Shown here piece after piece: positions 6,921 to 9,548 of a stretch of DNA of 9,548 nt (position 1 is its first letter; every line of letters begins with the position of its first letter). The stretch comes from Clostridiales bacterium (lineage in GTDB: Bacteria > Bacillota > Sulfobacillia > UBA995 > UBA9673): contig DPMO01000158.1 of the NCBI GenBank assembly GCA_003541445.1, forward strand, positions 1 through 9,548, in the 5' to 3' direction. A model generated the notes under the pieces. That model saw nothing but the letters and a program-made list of their open reading frames with translations, had not been told where the DNA came from and ran no database searches. The translations under genes were made by a program, and so were the position numbers.

Positions 6921-8347
6921 TGCAGCGCGACCCCGCCGCCGGGCTCGAGGAGAACCTCGTCCGCTTCGTCCACATCCTGAGGCGCCTCGGGGTCCCCGTG
7001 AACCCGGCGGAGTCCGTCGACGCCCTCACCGCCCTGGGACTCGTGGACCTCACGGAGCGGCGGCAGGTGAGGTCGGCCCTGCGGGCGACCCTCGTGAAGA
7101 GTGAGGACCATCTCCGCCTCTTCGACCTCGCCTTCGACCTCTTCTTCCTGCCGCCGGAGGAACTCCAGGCCCGTGTCAAGGAGCGCCGGGAGGCCAGGTC
7201 GGTGCGGGAAGCGCAGGCGAGGAAGGCCAGCCTGGAGCTCCGCTTCCAGGGGGAACCTCTCGACCTCACCCCGGAGCAGCTCGAGACCTACACTCGATTG
7301 GGCGAGCTACAGAAGGAGCGCCTGAAGGACTTCCTGGCCGAGTCGTCGGCCGGGCACAAGGTGGACCGGAGCTTCCAGCCGCTCATCGAGAGCATCGTCC
7401 GCGGCCACCTGGACCGGTGGCGCCGCAAGCTCGGCGTGAGGCGCCGCCGCACCGAGCACCTGACCGGTGACGAGACCCTCGACACGGTCATCGAGGGGGC
7501 CCTCGACGGTCGGGGGGCGTGGAGCGCCGGGAGCGGCGGGGACCCGCTCATGCACGTGGACATGAAGGACATCTCCGACGCCGACTTCCCGCGCGCCGCG
7601 CGGCTCGTGGGACGGCTCGCGCGGCGGCTGGCCACGCGCCTGTCGCGGCGCTACCGGGAGTCGCACAAGCGGCGCCGGCCCAACCTCCGCCGGACCATCC
7701 GCTCCAACATCAAGCACGGCGGCGTCCTCTTCGACCTCCGCTACCGGGAGAGGAGGGTCACCCGCCCGCGCCTTGTCCTGGTGTGCGATGTCTCCGGCTC
7801 CATGGCCCGCTACACGGCCTTCATTCTCGAGTTCATCTTTGGCCTGGCCTCGGCGGTGAGGGGGGTCGAGACCTTCGTCTTCTCCGAGGAGCTGGAACGA
7901 CTCGTCCTGCCGAGACAAGTCTCGGACCCCCTGCGGGCCCCTGCCGGCCGCCCGGGGGGCAGCGGCGCCGGGCCTGCGCCGGGCCCCGGCTTCCTGGCCT
8001 CGGAGATCATCGGGCGGAGCCGTGTCTGGGGGAAGGGCACGGACCTCGGCCGGGCCCTGGAGACCCTCGTCGCCGAGCATGGGCATCTCCTGACCGGGGA
8101 CGCCGTGGTCATCCTCGTCAGCGACACCAAGACCCTCGGCGCCGACAGGGCCGCGGAGCTCCTCGGGCGCATCAGGCCGCGCGTCCGGGAGATCGTCTGG
8201 CTCAACACCCTTCCGCAGGAGGAGTGGAAGGACCACCGCACGGTGGCTCTTTTCGCCCGCCATGCGAGCATGCACGAATGCTACACCCTCGCCCACCTCG
8301 AGCGGGTCATCCGCCTGGGGGTGGGGCGGAACGTCAGGCCTCGCTGA
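6920..8347 (+). CDS. VWA domain protein, CoxE family
   Basis: A 475-aa cytoplasmic protein of the CoxE-like VWA family, the usual partner of MoxR ATPases. The N-terminal half (1-270) is helical and basic, with an Arg-rich stretch at 168-178 and a Lys/Arg-rich stretch at 242-261. The VWA domain runs from about 283 to 470. Its metal-ion-dependent adhesion site is complete: DVSGS (290-294), Thr374 in GKGTD, and Asp402 in SDT. A Gly/Pro-rich insert (about 337-358) interrupts the domain between the first and second MIDAS motifs. ATG 6920 overlaps the ATPase stop by one base in TGATG; GTG 6917 directly before it is an alternative start. The pair probably forms a complex in which the ATPase works on a client bound through the VWA metal site. 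The client is not identifiable here. Confidence 0.92.
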   Translation: MQRDPAAGLEENLVRFVHILRRLGVPVNPAESVDALTALGLVDLTERRQVRSALRATLVKSEDHLRLFDLAFDLFFLPPEELQARVKERREARSVREAQARKASLELRFQGEPLDLTPEQLETYTRLGELQKERLKDFLAESSAGHKVDRSFQPLIESIVRGHLDRWRRKLGVRRRRTEHLTGDETLDTVIEGALDGRGAWSAGSGGDPLMHVDMKDISDADFPRAARLVGRLARRLATRLSRRYRESHKRRRPNLRRTIRSNIKHGGVLFDLRYRERRVTRPRLVLVCDVSGSMARYTAFILEFIFGLASAVRGVETFVFSEELERLVLPRQVSDPLRAPAGRPGGSGAGPAPGPGFLASEIIGRSRVWGKGTDLGRALETLVAEHGHLLTGDAVVILVSDTKTLGADRAAELLGRIRPRVREIVWLNTLPQEEWKDHRTVALFARHASMHECYTLAHLERVIRLGVGRNVRPR

Positions 8348-8432
8348 AGGCTGACCAGTGGGAGGCCTGGCCCAGGTGCCCGTTCCAGGAGAAACCTCGA
8401 AGGAGCTGTCCCAGTCCACGGGGAACTCACCA

Positions 8433-8446
8433 ACACGCCGGCGTGT
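8433..8446. repeat. Perfect 14-bp palindrome
   Basis: ACACGCC followed directly by GGCGTGT, with no loop. It lies in the 141-nt gap between the VWA gene and the HELLH gene. Having no spacer, it suits a dimeric protein binding site better than a transcription terminator. No matching site occurs elsewhere in the window that I can see. A shorter inverted repeat, CCTGG-C-CCAGG, lies nearby at 8366-8376. Confidence 0.55.
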
Positions 8447-8480
8447 CGAAGCCGCTTCCGCCCGCACAAAGATACTGACA

Positions 8481-8487
8481 AGGGAGG
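8481..8487 (+). promoter_or_regulatory. Ribosome binding site before the HELLH gene
   Basis: AGGGAGG is ideally placed 8 nt before GTG 8496, but that GTG is not in the frame of the HELLH protein. The in-frame TTG 8489 is only 1 nt from the site, too close to use well. The mismatch suggests a lost base between 8498 and 8516. Confidence 0.5.
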
Positions 8488-8488
8488 C

Positions 8489-8866
8489 TTGGCCCGTGAC
8501 CGTCACCCCGGTCAGGTGGAACCCTTGCTTCGTCACTGGCAAGCCGTGCTCCGGCTTTCGGACTGGGACATCCGCATCCGCATGCAGCCAGCTGACTGGC
8601 CCAAGTCTGGTGATATCCTGGCCGACCTTGAGGATAAGAAAGCCTTTGTCCTCATAAACGAGTGTCCGGTGAGCGACCGGCTGGAACAGCTGGTGGTCCA
8701 CGAACTCCTCCATATAGAGCTTTGCGCCATGGACCAGATGCTGGAGGCGCTCTTTCCTGGAGCCGCCTGGAGCGGGAGTTGCCCTGAGACGCCATGGGGC
8801 CAGCGTGTGCCCCAAGGTGAATCTCGCAGACGTGTTCTCCTGAGGGAAGGGAATGCGCGACCTTGA
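8489..8866 (+). CDS. Small HELLH-motif putative metallopeptidase, probably frameshifted
   Basis: A 125-aa open frame whose core (from about residue 10 to 91) is protein-like. It contains HWQAVLRLSDWDI, then VVHELLHIEL, an HExxH zinc site at about residues 70-74. I associate this arrangement with small Bacillota and phage proteins of putative metallopeptidase function. Both ends look wrong. The good ribosome binding site points to GTG 8496 in another frame, and one extra C in the run at 8507-8510 would join it to the core. After LEALFPG the frame turns to unlikely sequence, while the next frame gives SRLERELP and a stop at 8785-8787. In-frame GTG 8516 is another possible start. Base composition is lower in GC than its neighbours, which fits acquisition and decay. 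The HELLH core is clear; an active product is doubtful. Confidence 0.55.
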   Translation: MARDRHPGQVEPLLRHWQAVLRLSDWDIRIRMQPADWPKSGDILADLEDKKAFVLINECPVSDRLEQLVVHELLHIELCAMDQMLEALFPGAAWSGSCPETPWGQRVPQGESRRRVLLREGNARP

Positions 8867-8891
8867 CAGCCAGCGTGCTCTAAGGTAGAAA
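8863..8891 (+). promoter_or_regulatory. Sigma-70/SigA-type promoter of the ytrA-type operon
   Basis: A perfect -35 TTGACA (8863-8868) and a -10 TAGAAA (8886-8891) are separated by 17 nt. Transcription would start near 8898, just at the edge of the operator dyad. This is the best promoter in the window. Confidence 0.85.
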
Positions 8892-8898
8892 GGTATCT

Positions 8899-8927
8899 GG
8901 GCGGTGTACTGCTGTGCTAGTACGCCC
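8899..8927. promoter_or_regulatory. Dyad operator for the YtrA-type repressor
   Basis: GTGTACT (8904-8910) and AGTACGC (8919-8925) form an inverted repeat with one mismatch and an 8-nt spacer. It is bracketed by GGGCG (8899-8903) and CGCCC (8923-8927). GTGTACT-type half-sites are, to my knowledge, typical of YtrA-subfamily operators. The position over the transcription start would block RNA polymerase, so the downstream repressor probably controls its own operon. Confidence 0.65.
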
Positions 8928-8962
8928 AAACACAAGGGGGTGCGCCTGGACCGCTGTTCCAT

Positions 8963-9439
8963 GTGAAACCGACAGCCGGGGTGCCGATTTACAGTCAGAT
9001 AACCGGACAGGTGAAGAGCCGCATCCTCTCCGGGTTTCTCAAGCCCGGCGACCGGCTGACCTCGGTCCGGGAACTCGCCGTCCGGCTTGCGGTGAACCCC
9101 AACACCGTGGCCCGCGCCTACCAGGAGCTCGAGCGGGAGGGCTGGGTCCGCACGGAGCGTGGGCGCGGCACGTTCGTCGCGGACCGGCCGCCGGTGGACG
9201 GCACATCGGCCCGGGAACTGGTCGGAGAAAGGATGGAGCTGCTCTTCCGGGAGGCCCAGGACCTGGGCCTTGACCGACAGACCCTTGAAATCCTGCTCCG
9301 GCAGAAGCTGGACGAGCTGTGGGCGGGGACGGGAGGTGCCGATGACCGGTCCGATGACGGACGACCTGAAGGTCAAGGGGAACGACCTGAAACAGAAGGC
9401 TGCGCGGGACGGTCCTCCCCTCGCGGTGAGGACCCGTGA
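8963..9439 (+). CDS. GntR-family transcriptional regulator, YtrA subfamily
   Basis: A 158-aa repressor. The winged helix-turn-helix occupies residues 8-72 (from VPIYSQI through [12 protein letters not shown] and [13 protein letters not shown] to RGRGTFVA). Residues 80-120 form the short helical dimerisation region that defines the YtrA subfamily. The tail from about 121 is Gly/Asp/Arg-rich and unlike the family; it is encoded in DNA that also codes for the start of the ABC ATPase. The given start is GTG 8963. However, in-frame CTG 8954 would add LFH, giving the FHV-type N terminus I know from related proteins, and it lies about 11 nt after AAGGGGGTG (8934-8942). The real start may therefore be that CTG. 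YtrA-type repressors sit first in operons for ABC exporters and respond to cell-envelope stress, and a promoter, dyad operator and ABC gene here agree. Confidence 0.92.
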   Translation: MKPTAGVPIYSQITGQVKSRILSGFLKPGDRLTSVRELAVRLAVNPNTVARAYQELEREGWVRTERGRGTFVADRPPVDGTSARELVGERMELLFREAQDLGLDRQTLEILLRQKLDELWAGTGGADDRSDDGRPEGQGERPETEGCAGRSSPRGEDP

Positions 9440-9548
9440 CCTGACCCGCCGCTTCGGGGACCTCACGGCCGTCGACGGCCTCGACCTGGAGGTGCCTGAA
9501 GGCAGCCTCTTCGGGCTCCTCGGCCCGAACGGGGCCGGCAAGACGACC
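9342..9548 (+). CDS. ABC transporter ATP-binding protein, N-terminal part (cut by window end)
   Basis: The first 69 codons of an ABC ATPase. Residues 27-60 are the usual first strands ([20 protein letters not shown] onwards), and GPNGAGKTT (61-69) is Walker A, where the window ends. ATG 9342 has GGAGG at 9332-9336, 5 nt away; ATG 9354 and GTG 9426 are in-frame alternatives. From 9342 it overlaps the repressor gene by 98 nt in another frame. Residues 1-26 are a charged extension not typical of the domain. With the YtrA-type repressor ahead, it is probably the ATPase of a drug, peptide or lantibiotic type exporter, with the permease beyond the window. Confidence 0.88.
   Translation, partial: MTGPMTDDLKVKGNDLKQKAARDGPPLAVRTRDLTRRFGDLTAVDGLDLEVPEGSLFGLLGPNGAGKTT

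Noticed and set aside
8940..8966. Short leader peptide GTG...ATG TGA overlapping the regulator start
   Set aside because: The SD-like sequence overlaps its GTG, so it could not serve it. The CTG start in the regulator frame explains the same signal better.
7307..9541. Antisense open frame of 744 codons spanning the VWA, HELLH and regulator genes
   Set aside because: Low-complexity composition and no motif. It runs opposite well-supported genes and across a promoter and operator on the + strand.

Overview
The window is a piece of a very GC-rich bacterial chromosome (roughly 70% GC, with a strong G/C preference at third codon positions). All supported genes lie on the + strand. I infer a GC-rich member of the Bacillota, for three reasons: strong GGAGGTG-type ribosome binding sites with ATG, GTG and TTG starts; a secreted LysM protein whose C-terminal domain I associate with Bacillota; and a YtrA-type GntR regulator ahead of an ABC transporter gene. 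Genus and species cannot be read from this.

Region by region: (1) 135-4291 holds a cytoplasmic serine beta-lactamase-fold (CubicO type) hydrolase, followed after 8 nt by a Cu+-exporting P1B ATPase. The ATPase carries an extra CopZ-like HMA domain fused at its C terminus, with its own internal start codon and Shine-Dalgarno-like sequence. (2) 4292-4540 is a non-coding gap with a hairpin and an unusually AT-rich island. (3) 4541-5791 is a secreted protein: signal peptide, long acidic Pro/Glu/Ala linker, LysM domain, and a C-terminal domain with a GHFCIHF motif. A clear rho-independent terminator (5857-5889) closes it. (4) 6000-8347 is an overlapping two-gene unit: a MoxR-type AAA+ ATPase and a VWA (CoxE-like) protein. 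(5) 8348-8862 holds a perfect 14-bp palindrome and a lower-GC gene fragment with an HELLH metallopeptidase motif. Both ends of this gene look frame-displaced. (6) 8863-9548 is the start of a YtrA-type operon: a consensus promoter, a dyad operator over the start of transcription, the repressor gene, and the first 69 codons of an ABC ATPase cut off by the window edge.

Functionally these are separate small units. One handles copper efflux and chaperoning, one acts at the cell wall, one is a MoxR/VWA chaperone-like pair of unknown client, and one is a self-regulated ABC exporter operon probably responding to envelope stress. The points most worth checking are the CopA-CopZ fusion with a possible separately translated chaperone, the GHFCIHF domain as a possible divergent L,D-transpeptidase, the broken HELLH gene, and a probable CTG start of the ytrA-type gene.
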